From Caldifarciminota bacterium (GTDB lineage: Bacteria; Hydrothermota; Tepidihabitantia; Tepidihabitantales; JAOUPE01), in assembly GCA_029880025.1 (NCBI GenBank), contig JAOUPE010000096.1, positions 1-6,487 of the forward strand: a stretch of 6,487 bases of DNA, in the 5' to 3' direction. How positions within the stretch are numbered: position 1 is the stretch's first letter; each line of letters starts with the position of its first letter. Below the pieces are notes generated by a model. That model had not been told where the DNA came from and searched no databases. It saw only the letters and a list, made by a program, of their open reading frames with translations. The position numbers and the translations under genes are program-made. Positions 1 to 6,258 of this stretch are shown here, in pieces.

Positions 1-661
1 CCCCAACCCTAAGCCGACCCATCTTATCAACCGTGGCATTTGGGTGTTCGAGCTTTTTCATTATATCTTTGACCGTTATCAATCCTCTCAATATACCGTT
101 CTTATCGACAATCGGCAGTTTTTCGATTCGATTCTTTTTTAGTATCTTTTGAGCCTTTTCTAAAGTCGTTCCGATTGATGCGGTAATCACATCTTCTCGG
201 GTCATTACCGATTCGATTTTCTTATTGTGATTATCTTCAAAGATGACATCGCGCTTGGTCACGATGCCAATCAGCTTTCCTTTTTCATCAACAATCGGCA
301 CTCCGGAAATCGAGTATTTTGCCATTACCGATAACGCATCCTCGATGCTATCATCTTCACTCAAAGTTATCGGGTCAATAATCATTCCGCTTTCTGCCCG
401 TTTCACGATTGTCACTTCTTTTGCCTGAGCCTCAATACTCATATTCTTATGAATCACTCCGATGCCGCCATTTTGGGCTAAAGCGATTGCCATTTTTGCT
501 TCGGTTACAGTATCCATGGCAGCACTAATTAAGGGGATGCTTAGGGTTATATGTTTAGAGAATTGAGTCTTAGTATCGACGTCCCTGGGCAAGACTTTTG
601 ATTTCTGGGGTAATAAGAGTATATCGTCGAAAGTTAGGTTGTCTGGTATCACAATCTTCAC
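1..661 (-). CDS. guaB: IMP dehydrogenase, N-terminal part (cut by left window edge)
   Basis: IMP dehydrogenase oxidises IMP to XMP with NAD+, the committed step of GTP synthesis, in the cytoplasm. I translated 220 codons by hand to the window edge. Residues 9-18 carry the family start LTFDDILLLP, residues 46-54 SAAMDTVTE, and residues 65-74 GGIGVIHKNM, all from the first part of the TIM barrel. Two CBS domains follow (about 94-150 and 155-212), the first with GVPIVDEKGKLIGIVTKRDV and the second with KLPIVDKNG and GLITVKDIMKKLEHPNA. These are the regulatory insert typical of full-length IMPDH. The catalytic Cys loop and the C-terminal flap lie beyond the edge. The start is a GTG 7 bases after the osmC stop. 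A second in-frame GTG at 652 is possible and has the better-spaced SD (GAGGTGA). It would remove three residues. The identification is secure; the exact start is not. Confidence 0.95.
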   Translation of the reverse strand, partial: MKIVIPDNLTFDDILLLPQKSKVLPRDVDTKTQFSKHITLSIPLISAAMDTVTEAKMAIALAQNGGIGVIHKNMSIEAQAKEVTIVKRAESGMIIDPITLSEDDSIEDALSVMAKYSISGVPIVDEKGKLIGIVTKRDVIFEDNHNKKIESVMTREDVITASIGTTLEKAQKILKKNRIEKLPIVDKNGILRGLITVKDIMKKLEHPNATVDKMGRLRVG

Positions 662-663
662 CT

Positions 664-670
664 CTCCCCT
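664..670 (-). promoter_or_regulatory. Ribosome binding site of guaB
   Basis: On the minus strand AGGGGAG lies only 2 bases before the GTG at 661 and overlaps the osmC stop codon. The overlapping GAGGTGA (664-658) fits anti-SD pairing better and stands about 8 bases, counted from GAGG, before the alternative GTG at 652. The choice of guaB start rests on which of these is used. Confidence 0.5.
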
Positions 671-1079
671 ATTTTTGCTCAAACTGAAATACAACTTCAG
701 GTGGAACTTGCAGGGTTGCTAAAATCGAACAGTATTTGTCTCTTGATAATTCAAAGGCTCGGGTTAAATCTTCTTTTGGTACTTCGTTATTCGTTATTAA
801 CTTTATAAGAATTTTAGTGTAGCGTTTAGGATGTTCAGTATATTTTTCACCTTCCACATCCACAACTAAGTTCTTTAAATTAATCCTTTTCTTTTGAAGG
901 ATAGAAACGATATCAAATGCCATACAACCGGCTAATGAAACCAATAGTAAATCGACCGGCTGAAAGCCTTTTTCGGTACCGCCAACCTCTTTTTTCGTAT
1001 CAAGTAAAATCTCGTGCCCCAGTTCGTCGCGGGCAATGAACTTTAAGCCATCAACCCATTTTATTTGAACTTTTTGCAA
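669..1079 (-). CDS. OsmC/YhfA-like family protein (probable thiol peroxidase-like)
   Basis: This 136-residue protein has the length and motifs of the OsmC/Ohr superfamily. Members with two reactive cysteines reduce organic hydroperoxides in the cytoplasm; the exact substrate of this branch is not known. The first conserved Cys is in SLAGCMAFD (C52), and the second in RDKYCSIL (C117), close to the KYC[SP] form of YhfA-like members rather than the Ohr form. The N-terminal half is strand-rich and contains GGTEKGFQPVDLLL, the loop before the long helix. Translation starts at a TTG two bases after the upstream lipoprotein stop (TAG). An AGGGAG SD five bases before it, and the lack of any in-frame ATG before residue 53, support this start. 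Its place behind two thioredoxin-fold genes suggests the same thiol-redox role and a possible thioredoxin-supplied reductant; that link is inference. Confidence 0.88.
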   Translation of the reverse strand: MQKVQIKWVDGLKFIARDELGHEILLDTKKEVGGTEKGFQPVDLLLVSLAGCMAFDIVSILQKKRINLKNLVVDVEGEKYTEHPKRYTKILIKLITNNEVPKEDLTRAFELSRDKYCSILATLQVPPEVVFQFEQK

Positions 1080-1081
1080 GA

Positions 1082-1570
1082 CTACTCCCTTAGCAGTTCG
1101 ATGACTTTTTCCTCGATTAGCTGGAAACTTTCTTCACTAAAACCGACTATCCGGTAAACCTGCTTTCCTTTTTGGTCGAACAAAACCAAGGTTGGGATGC
1201 TGATGATTTCATAATTTTGAGAAATGGTATTGTCGCCGAATAGCACTGGATAGTTTATTCTCATACTCCTTGATTTTTTAATAACCTTGTCTTTATCGTC
1301 AAGCGCGATACCTAAGACAAGCAGACCTTTATCCTGATACTTATCATAGAGTTTAATAAGTTTGGGTATTGCGACCGAGCAGGGTGGGCACCAGGTTGTC
1401 CAGAAATCTAAAATTACCACTTTTCCTTTTTGTGCCGACAGAGTTACTTTATCCCGGTTCAGCGATTCCAGGGTGAAGTCGAATTTGTCGACCGGTTTAG
1501 AAGTCTTCGAGCTACCTGAGCAGGAAATCAAAAACAAAATCCCGATGAATAAAGCAGGTGTTTGTTTCAT
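1082..1570 (-). CDS. TlpA/ResA-like thioredoxin-fold lipoprotein
   Basis: This 162-residue protein is probably an exported membrane-anchored disulfide reductase. Residues 1-17 form a short lipoprotein signal: a Lys near the start, a hydrophobic run, and the lipobox LISC with C17 as the lipidated residue. A Ser/Lys-rich linker follows. The AhpC/TSA-type thioredoxin fold (about 27-160) has FDFTLESLN at its start, DFWTTWCPPC with the active CPPC at 61-64, and the cis-proline loop ISIPTLVLFDQKGK (P126). WCPPC is common in ResA/TlpA proteins, which keep extracytoplasmic thiols reduced, for example during cytochrome c maturation. No cytochrome gene or CcdA electron donor is visible, so the target is unknown. 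Its ATG overlaps the thioredoxin stop as ATGA, and an AAGGTGAG SD precedes it, so translation is probably coupled to the upstream thioredoxin. Confidence 0.9.
   Translation of the reverse strand: MKQTPALFIGILFLISCSGSSKTSKPVDKFDFTLESLNRDKVTLSAQKGKVVILDFWTTWCPPCSVAIPKLIKLYDKYQDKGLLVLGIALDDKDKVIKKSRSMRINYPVLFGDNTISQNYEIISIPTLVLFDQKGKQVYRIVGFSEESFQLIEEKVIELLRE
1085..1090 (-). promoter_or_regulatory. Ribosome binding site deciding the TTG start of the OsmC gene
   Basis: AGGGAG on the minus strand is followed by a 5-base spacer and TTG at 1079. It lies inside the last codons of the upstream lipoprotein gene. No ATG or GTG is better placed, so the rare TTG start is well supported. Confidence 0.7.
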
Positions 1571-1893
1571 TTCTCACCTTGCAGGGTTTTGATTTTTTCG
1601 ACAATGTATTCTTTCGGAACCGCACCAATAATCTCATCGACCTTCTGTCCATTCCGGAAAAATAGTAAAGCTGGAATACTCATTATCGAATACTGTGCGG
1701 CTAATTTCATTTCATTATCCACATTCACTTTTCCAAGTTTAATCTTACCCGAATATTCCTGAGCAATCTCATCGAGGATTGAAGCGATCATTCGACAGGG
1801 CATACACCAGGATGCCCAGAAATCAACCACGGACAAGGTCTGGGCATCTAAGATTTCAGCTTTGAAGTTTTTCTCGGTTAATTCTATACTCAT
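1567..1893 (-). CDS. trxA: Thioredoxin with WCMPC active site
   Basis: This is a single-domain cytoplasmic thioredoxin of 108 residues, the usual length, with no signal peptide. It would serve as a protein disulfide reductase. Visible motifs are VVDFWASWC with the buried Asp at D24, the redox pair C30 and C33, and the cis-proline loop IMSIPALLFF (P74), followed by NGQKVDEIIGAVPKE. The dipeptide between the cysteines is Met-Pro, whereas the classic thioredoxin has Gly-Pro; this position influences redox potential and partner choice. The ATG at 1893 has no SD upstream, unlike every other complete gene here, and a strong promoter ends 5 bases before it, so the message is probably leaderless. It shares an ATGA overlap with the downstream lipoprotein gene and begins the thiol-redox run. 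No thioredoxin reductase gene lies within the window. Confidence 0.93.
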   Translation of the reverse strand: MSIELTEKNFKAEILDAQTLSVVDFWASWCMPCRMIASILDEIAQEYSGKIKLGKVNVDNEMKLAAQYSIMSIPALLFFRNGQKVDEIIGAVPKEYIVEKIKTLQGEK

Positions 1894-1898
1894 ATTAA

Positions 1899-1927
1899 TT
1901 TATACTGATAAAAGATCAATTTGTCAA
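1899..1927 (-). promoter_or_regulatory. Housekeeping sigma-type promoter for the trxA gene run, probably giving a leaderless mRNA
   Basis: On the minus strand the -35 box TTGACA (1927-1922) matches the consensus at all six bases. A 17-base spacer (1921-1905) is followed by the -10 box TATAAA (1904-1899), matching at five of six. Five bases (TTAAT) then separate the -10 box from the A of the trxA ATG at 1893, where the first transcribed purine is expected. The gap is AT-rich upstream of the -35. It would let trxA, the lipoprotein gene, osmC and guaB be transcribed separately from the por genes. Read-through from por is also possible, since no clear terminator is visible. Confidence 0.75.
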
Positions 1928-1937
1928 TAAATTTATT
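1926..1937. repeat. 12-base perfect palindrome at porB stop and trxA -35 box
   Basis: AATAAATTTATT reads the same on both strands. It covers most of the porB TAA and the first two bases of the -35 box. A repressor site at this position would be plausible, but short AT-only palindromes arise often by chance in AT-rich gaps and I see no second copy. Confidence 0.3.
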
Positions 1938-2817
1938 AGGAAACGCCGGCGCGTTGTTTTAAAAGTTCCCACTCGAAATTTACACTTTTCTGAATATGCT
2001 CAATCATCGCTTTTGTTAGATGCGAAAATCTGCCCTGCGGCTTTAGATACTCTTCAACCGGTATCGGTTTCTTCGGTATGTGATTAATGGTATAGTGTAT
2101 GCCATATTCGCACTCATAAAGCGGAAAGACATTAGAGTCTACTGCCAGCCGGCATATCTTCACCATCAAATCTGGTGCCATCTTCCAGCCGGTCGGACAG
2201 GGTGCAAAGATATGAATGAATTTGGTGCCTTTAATCGATTTCGCCTTTTTGAATTTTCGAATCATATCATCCGGATAGGCTAAGGTGGTAGTTGCCGCAT
2301 AAGGAATGCGATGGGCAATCATTATTTCGGTAATATTCTTTTTTGGTTCGCTCTTTGGGGTTTCCGCTGGGGTAGTGGTAGTCCAGGCACCCCAGGGGGT
2401 AGCCGACGAGCGCTGGATTCCGGTATTCATATAAGCTTCATTATCATAACAAACATAAATGAAATCATCATTACGCTCAGCCGCGCCGGAAAGGGCTTGT
2501 ATACCAATATCTAAGGTTCCGCCATCACCAGCCCAGGACATAACGGTAATATCGGTTTTGCCTTGAATATCTAAACCGGCTTTGATGCCTGAGGCAGCGA
2601 TTGCGGCAGTCTCAAATGCGGTGTGGAAGACCGGCGGTTTACAGGCATGAAGCGGAAATGGTCCGTCGATGATTGACCAGCAGCAAGCCGGAATCACGAT
2701 TATCGTTCTCTCGCCTAATGCTTTTAATGCCATACGCATCGAATAAGCACCACCGCAGCCCGGACAGGCGACATGACCTGGATACATATACTCTTTCTGA
2801 GGAATTTCGAATTTCAT
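1936..2817 (-). CDS. porB: Pyruvate (2-oxoacid):ferredoxin oxidoreductase, beta subunit
   Basis: This 293-residue protein is the thiamine-diphosphate-binding subunit that, with the alpha subunit, decarboxylates a 2-oxoacid and passes electrons to an iron-sulfur cluster. It is cytoplasmic. The N-terminal CPGCGG (C18, C21), the ACCW pair (C45/C46) and CPTGW (C207) supply the cysteines expected for the proximal [4Fe-4S] cluster. The diphosphate/Mg motif is GDGGTLDIG (from residue 98), ending in NEAYMNTGIQRS (126-137). The following ATPWGAWTTTTP stretch is characteristic of four-subunit pyruvate and branched-chain 2-oxoacid enzymes. Length is normal for PorB. The ATG overlaps the porA stop as ATGA, and GGAGAGGGG lies just upstream. 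Pyruvate is the likeliest substrate, but 2-oxoisovalerate (VorB) cannot be excluded from motifs alone. Confidence 0.93.
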   Translation of the reverse strand: MKFEIPQKEYMYPGHVACPGCGGAYSMRMALKALGERTIIVIPACCWSIIDGPFPLHACKPPVFHTAFETAAIAASGIKAGLDIQGKTDITVMSWAGDGGTLDIGIQALSGAAERNDDFIYVCYDNEAYMNTGIQRSSATPWGAWTTTTPAETPKSEPKKNITEIMIAHRIPYAATTTLAYPDDMIRKFKKAKSIKGTKFIHIFAPCPTGWKMAPDLMVKICRLAVDSNVFPLYECEYGIHYTINHIPKKPIPVEEYLKPQGRFSHLTKAMIEHIQKSVNFEWELLKQRAGVS

Positions 2818-3974
2818 AGTCTCACCCCTCTCCAGAGAATTATCGAATCTGGTTTTTCGGTCTTAGATGCATAATCAACAATTTCTTCAATGTCTTGAGC
2901 CGTCACATCGCGTCCGCCGATACCGATGATAAAGCCGAATATCGTTGGTTGAACTGGTAGACCATACAATGCTGATTTAATCTCCTGACAAAAGACCCCG
3001 CTATGACCAAACGAGATATTACGGTCAATCACCACAACCTTCTGGGCTCTGGGTAAGATTTCTCGCAGTTCCTTGATTGGGGTCGGACGAAACATCCTTA
3101 TCTTCAACAATCCGACTTTTCTGCCTTTCACCCGTTCCGAATCGACCACGATTCGGGCAGTGCCGGTTATGGTTCCGGAAGTTACCAGAATCAATTTCGC
3201 ATCATCGCACCGATACGGCTCGACAATACCATAGCCCCGACCCAAGATGTTTTTAAACTCTTCATCCACTTCTTTTGCCACCTGAACCGCTTCGTCTTGT
3301 GCCTTTTGTATCTTAAAGCGAATCTCATAGTAATGGTCCGGGCTGGTTAGGGCGCCAAAAGCATGAGGGTCTTCGACATCTAACTTATAAGGTAAATTTA
3401 CCGGAGGCAAAGGTAAGAAACGGTCAACCAGCTCCTGGTCTGGAATATCTACTGGTTCCGAAGTATGAGAAAGGACAAAGGCATCAAGAATAACCATCAC
3501 CGGCAATAATACCTTTTCTCCAATCTTGAACGCTTGAATCACCGTATCCATAACCTCTTGATTTGATTCACAGTAGAATTGGAGCCAGCCAAGGTCTCTT
3601 TGACTCAGCGAATCATTCTGGTCAGTCCAGACCGACCAGCCTGGTCCCATTGCGCGGTTGACATTGGCTAACACTACCGGCAATCGAGCACCGGCTGCCC
3701 AGTGTAACATCTCATGCATCAAGGCTAAGCCCTGAGACGAGGTCGCGGTAAAGGTTCGAGCACCGGTTGCAGCAGCCGCGATACAGGCGCTCATTGCCGA
3801 GTGTTCAGATTCGACTTTAATAAATTTAGCATTCAATTTTCCTGAAGCACAGAATTCAGATAAGAGTTCGACGATTTGGGTCTGAGGAGTAATCGGGTAA
3901 GCCGCAATCACCTGAGAACGTGCCAGTTGGGCACCATAGGATACCGCATGATTTCCGGTAATGACTTTTTTCAT
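2814..3974 (-). CDS. porA: Pyruvate (2-oxoacid):ferredoxin oxidoreductase, alpha subunit
   Basis: This 386-residue protein provides the other half of the thiamine diphosphate and 2-oxoacid site and contributes to CoA binding. Motifs in order are AAYPITPQTQIVE (24-36, with the substrate-contacting Thr at T29), KVESEHSA (53-60), TATSSQGLALMHEMLHW (76-92), NVNRAMGP (104-111) and SQRDLGWLQFY (124-134). The C-terminal half holds the transketolase-C-like domain, with VTSGTITGTARIVVD and VVVIDRNISFGHSGV. Length fits the archaeal/anaerobic PorA type. I chose the ATG at 3974 because it overlaps the upstream stop as ATGA and has AGGAGG four bases before it. An ATG 21 codons upstream (4037) would lie deep inside the preceding gene and adds sequence unlike any PorA start. 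Confidence 0.93.
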   Translation of the reverse strand: MKKVITGNHAVSYGAQLARSQVIAAYPITPQTQIVELLSEFCASGKLNAKFIKVESEHSAMSACIAAAATGARTFTATSSQGLALMHEMLHWAAGARLPVVLANVNRAMGPGWSVWTDQNDSLSQRDLGWLQFYCESNQEVMDTVIQAFKIGEKVLLPVMVILDAFVLSHTSEPVDIPDQELVDRFLPLPPVNLPYKLDVEDPHAFGALTSPDHYYEIRFKIQKAQDEAVQVAKEVDEEFKNILGRGYGIVEPYRCDDAKLILVTSGTITGTARIVVDSERVKGRKVGLLKIRMFRPTPIKELREILPRAQKVVVIDRNISFGHSGVFCQEIKSALYGLPVQPTIFGFIIGIGGRDVTAQDIEEIVDYASKTEKPDSIILWRGVRL

Positions 3975-5665
3975 CTTGCCTCCTCTTCTTCCATCGAAAT
4001 CGCATTTCTTGGACACTCGTAAGCACAGACCCCACAACCCTTACAATAATCATAATCGAAATCATATTTATCATCCGATTTCATAACCGCTAAATCCGGA
4101 CAAAAGACAAAACAATTATCACATTTATTGCAAACCCCACAGGAAAAGCAACGGTCGGCTTCTTTGTAAACCATTAGTTCATTATAACCAAGATGCACTT
4201 CCCTAAAATTTCGTTTTCGTTCTTTAACATTCAAACCTGGCATGGTAACCTTTTGAGCCAGTTCAAAATATCCGATATTAAGATTGCTGAATAAAGTAAT
4301 TTCTGGATTCGGTTCTTCTTTTATTTCCCGGCTGGTGAAATAACTATCGATTGCAAGCGCGGTTCTTTTTCCGGCTGCTATCGCATCCACCACCATTTTT
4401 GGACCAGTCACGCAATCACCGCCCGCAAAGATATTCGGTAAGTTGGTTCTGCCCCAATCATCAGCGCTAATGCTCCAACCAGTAGTTGCGATATCATCGG
4501 TCAGAACCGATAAATCTATTTGTTCACCAATCGCACAAATCACCGAATCACACTTAATGCGGAAATTCGAACCTTTAATCGGAACCGGTCTTCTTCTGCC
4601 TGACTCGTCGGGTTTTCCCAACTTCATCTTTTGACATTCCAATCTTGTGATTCTTCCTTTACTCTTAATCACTTTTACTGGTGCAACCAGGAAATGGATT
4701 GGTATTCCTTCATTTTCCGCTTCCTGAACTTCTTCGGCAACCGCTGGCATCTCGTGACGAGTCCTTCGATAAAGAATCTTAGGCAGTATACCTAAGCGAA
4801 GAGCACTCCGTGCCGCATCAACTGCGGTATTGCCACCACCAATTACCAAAATCTCTTTACCGATTCTTGGTCGTTTGCCTGAATTGATTTGAGCCAGGAA
4901 CTCCAGACCAGAATATACCCCTCTTGTCTTTTCTTCAGGAACACCCAGATTTCGACTCTTATGCGCACCAGTAGCAATGAATACCGCATCGTTAGTCTGT
5001 TTTAAATCGTCTAAAAAAATGTCTTTGCCCAGAGTAAAATTAGTTTTAAACTTCACACCAAGAACTTCCAGTTTTCTTATCTCCTTGTTCAGAATGTCTT
5101 TAGGCAGACGATAAGCCGGAATGCCGACCCTGAGCATACCACCGGGTAAGCTGAAATGTTCGTAAACTATGACCTTATAACCCGATTTGGCAAGATAATA
5201 GGCGCAAGTTAGTCCAGCTGGTCCAGAACCAATGATTGCAATCTGTTTACTGATATGGGCTGCTGACTTTTTAGCTTTTGCCCGCTTTAAGCCATAATCA
5301 CCAAGAAACCGCTCAACATTATGAATCCCTAAGGATTCGTCATATTCACCACGGTTACAGGAAGCTTCGCAAGGATGGAAACAGACGCGTCCAGTAATTG
5401 AAGGAAATGGATTATCTTCAATTATCAGTTCATAGCCTTCTAAAAACTTCTTCTGTTTTACCAGTTCCATATAGCCCTGAATCTTTTCATGAGCAGGACA
5501 GGCGTCGTTACAAGGCGGTGTCTTATCAAAATATTTGGGTCGAAAGATACGCCAGCTGCCAGTTCGATTAACCAGCGTATTAGTTAATGAGACCGCCCAG
5601 GGTGGATAGTCAGGTTCCCGTTCTAAGATTACTTTTGGAATCGTCTCAAAATCTAACCATTTCAT
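3971..5665 (-). CDS. Fused PorD-type ferredoxin and GltD/NfnB-like FAD-dependent NAD(P)H oxidoreductase subunit
   Basis: This 564-residue protein probably serves as the electron-transfer (delta) subunit of the oxidoreductase. Residues 33-43 (NRTGSWRIFRP) resemble the N-terminus of PorD. A GltD-type iron-sulfur domain follows, with C52/C56 and GRVCFHPCEASCNRG (C95, C99, C103). Next are the FAD site IIGSGPAGL (about 144-152), GGMLRVGIPAYRLP, the NAD(P) site VIGGGNTAVDAARSA, the Arg-rich YRRTRHEMPA and the FAD-closing GGDC. The C-terminus has two ferredoxin clusters: C512/C515/C518/C522 and C541/C544/C547/C551 in DYDYCKGCGVCAYECP. Two extra cysteines (C506, C509) come just before. It sits where porD usually lies, between porG and porA. 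I chose the ATG at 5665 because GGAGAGG precedes it by three bases; it overlaps porG by 20 bases. An ATG at 5698 would add 11 residues. NADPH rather than NADH is inferred from the RR-x3-EMPA region. Confidence 0.88.
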   Translation of the reverse strand: MKWLDFETIPKVILEREPDYPPWAVSLTNTLVNRTGSWRIFRPKYFDKTPPCNDACPAHEKIQGYMELVKQKKFLEGYELIIEDNPFPSITGRVCFHPCEASCNRGEYDESLGIHNVERFLGDYGLKRAKAKKSAAHISKQIAIIGSGPAGLTCAYYLAKSGYKVIVYEHFSLPGGMLRVGIPAYRLPKDILNKEIRKLEVLGVKFKTNFTLGKDIFLDDLKQTNDAVFIATGAHKSRNLGVPEEKTRGVYSGLEFLAQINSGKRPRIGKEILVIGGGNTAVDAARSALRLGILPKILYRRTRHEMPAVAEEVQEAENEGIPIHFLVAPVKVIKSKGRITRLECQKMKLGKPDESGRRRPVPIKGSNFRIKCDSVICAIGEQIDLSVLTDDIATTGWSISADDWGRTNLPNIFAGGDCVTGPKMVVDAIAAGKRTALAIDSYFTSREIKEEPNPEITLFSNLNIGYFELAQKVTMPGLNVKERKRNFREVHLGYNELMVYKEADRCFSCGVCNKCDNCFVFCPDLAVMKSDDKYDFDYDYCKGCGVCAYECPRNAISMEEEEAR

Positions 5666-6191
5666 AAGCCTCTCCGGTTGCTTTGATGTTATCTTCAATT
5701 TTTACTGGAACATATTCTGGTATTGATTTGTAGATATTATCGAGCCGGACGATTTCGGAGACCCGGATGAATGCACCGAGCACTGCCGTATTAACAATCG
5801 GTGCGGTCTTTGGTCCTAATTTATATTTTATCGCCACCCCGGTTGCATCGATTGTGGCAACCCGAAAATTGGGAAAACTGAATTCACGAGGTTCTTTGTC
5901 CGAATTCAAAAGTATCCAGCCGCCTGGTCTCAATCCCATGGTCACATCCTGGGTTTTTAAAAGTACCGAATCAAGAATTATCACATGGTCTGGGGTATAG
6001 ACCTTGCAACGCAGCATAATCGGTTTCTCATCGAACCGCAAAAATGCCTGAACCGGCGCACCCCGGCGTTCCACGCCAAATTCGGGAAAGGTCTGGACAT
6101 ATTTTCCTTCTTTGAACAGAGCCGAGGCGAAAATCTCGGAAGCGATGACCGCACCCTGTCCGCCTCTGCCGTGAAATCTAATCTCAGTCAT
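5646..6191 (-). CDS. porG: Pyruvate (2-oxoacid):ferredoxin oxidoreductase, gamma subunit
   Basis: This 181-residue protein is the gamma subunit (POR/KOR gamma domain) of the complex encoded by the next three genes. It opens with MTEIRFHGRGGQGAV, whose GRGGQG (8-13) is the family signature, followed by FPEFGVERRGAPVQAFLRF (35-53) and PDHVIILD. The C-terminal half carries NTAVLGAF, also conserved in the family. Length is typical. I chose the ATG at 6191 because GGGAGG lies three bases upstream and the product then begins exactly at the family N-terminus. An in-frame ATG at 6245 would add 18 unrelated residues without an SD. It is the first of the four por genes; a 67-base stretch separates it from fabH, and the fused flavoprotein gene overlaps its end. 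Confidence 0.93.
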   Translation of the reverse strand: MTEIRFHGRGGQGAVIASEIFASALFKEGKYVQTFPEFGVERRGAPVQAFLRFDEKPIMLRCKVYTPDHVIILDSVLLKTQDVTMGLRPGGWILLNSDKEPREFSFPNFRVATIDATGVAIKYKLGPKTAPIVNTAVLGAFIRVSEIVRLDNIYKSIPEYVPVKIEDNIKATGEAYEMVRF

Positions 6192-6258
6192 TAGCCTCCC
6201 TAAATCAGTTTTTGGTTGTTTGCGGTTGGTATAAAAATCCAACAACTCATAACTGAAT
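6192..6258 (-). other. Short gap between fabH and porG
   Basis: This is the longest non-coding stretch in the window. Apart from the porG SD near its end, it holds only a weak GTTGG/CCAAC inverted repeat with a nine-base AT-rich loop. I found no convincing promoter with matched -35 and -10 boxes and no terminator, so porG is probably read from upstream of fabH. Confidence 0.4.

Noticed and set aside
243..428. Open frames on the plus strand, here and at about 1362-1592, 1562-1762, 2080-2514, 4443-4634 and 5767-6194
   Set aside because: All lie opposite well-recognised minus-strand genes, have no recognisable domains and no convincing SD; they are antisense shadows.
1906..1918. Inverted repeat TGAT-CTTTT-ATCA in the trxA promoter spacer
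   Set aside because: Four-base arms in AT-rich DNA are expected by chance; there is no support for a regulator site.
1942..1955. Hairpin AACGC-GCCG-GCGTT at the end of porB as a possible terminator on the minus strand
   Set aside because: The stem is only five base pairs, lies within the last porB codons, and is followed by TCCTAATAAATTT rather than a run of T, so it does not look like an intrinsic terminator.
3975..4037. N-terminal extension of porA from the ATG at 4037
   Set aside because: It would overlap the upstream gene by 67 bases, lacks a good SD, and adds residues unlike PorA; the ATG at 3974 has AGGAGG and an ATGA overlap.
6192..6245. N-terminal extension of porG from the ATG at 6245
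   Set aside because: There is no SD before it, and the 18 added residues do not belong to the gamma-subunit family, which normally begins at MTEIRFHGRGGQG.
6192..6258. Possible promoter for porG in the gap after fabH (TTTTTATACC as a -10 region)
   Set aside because: No -35-like hexamer stands 16-18 bases before any -10 candidate that I tried.
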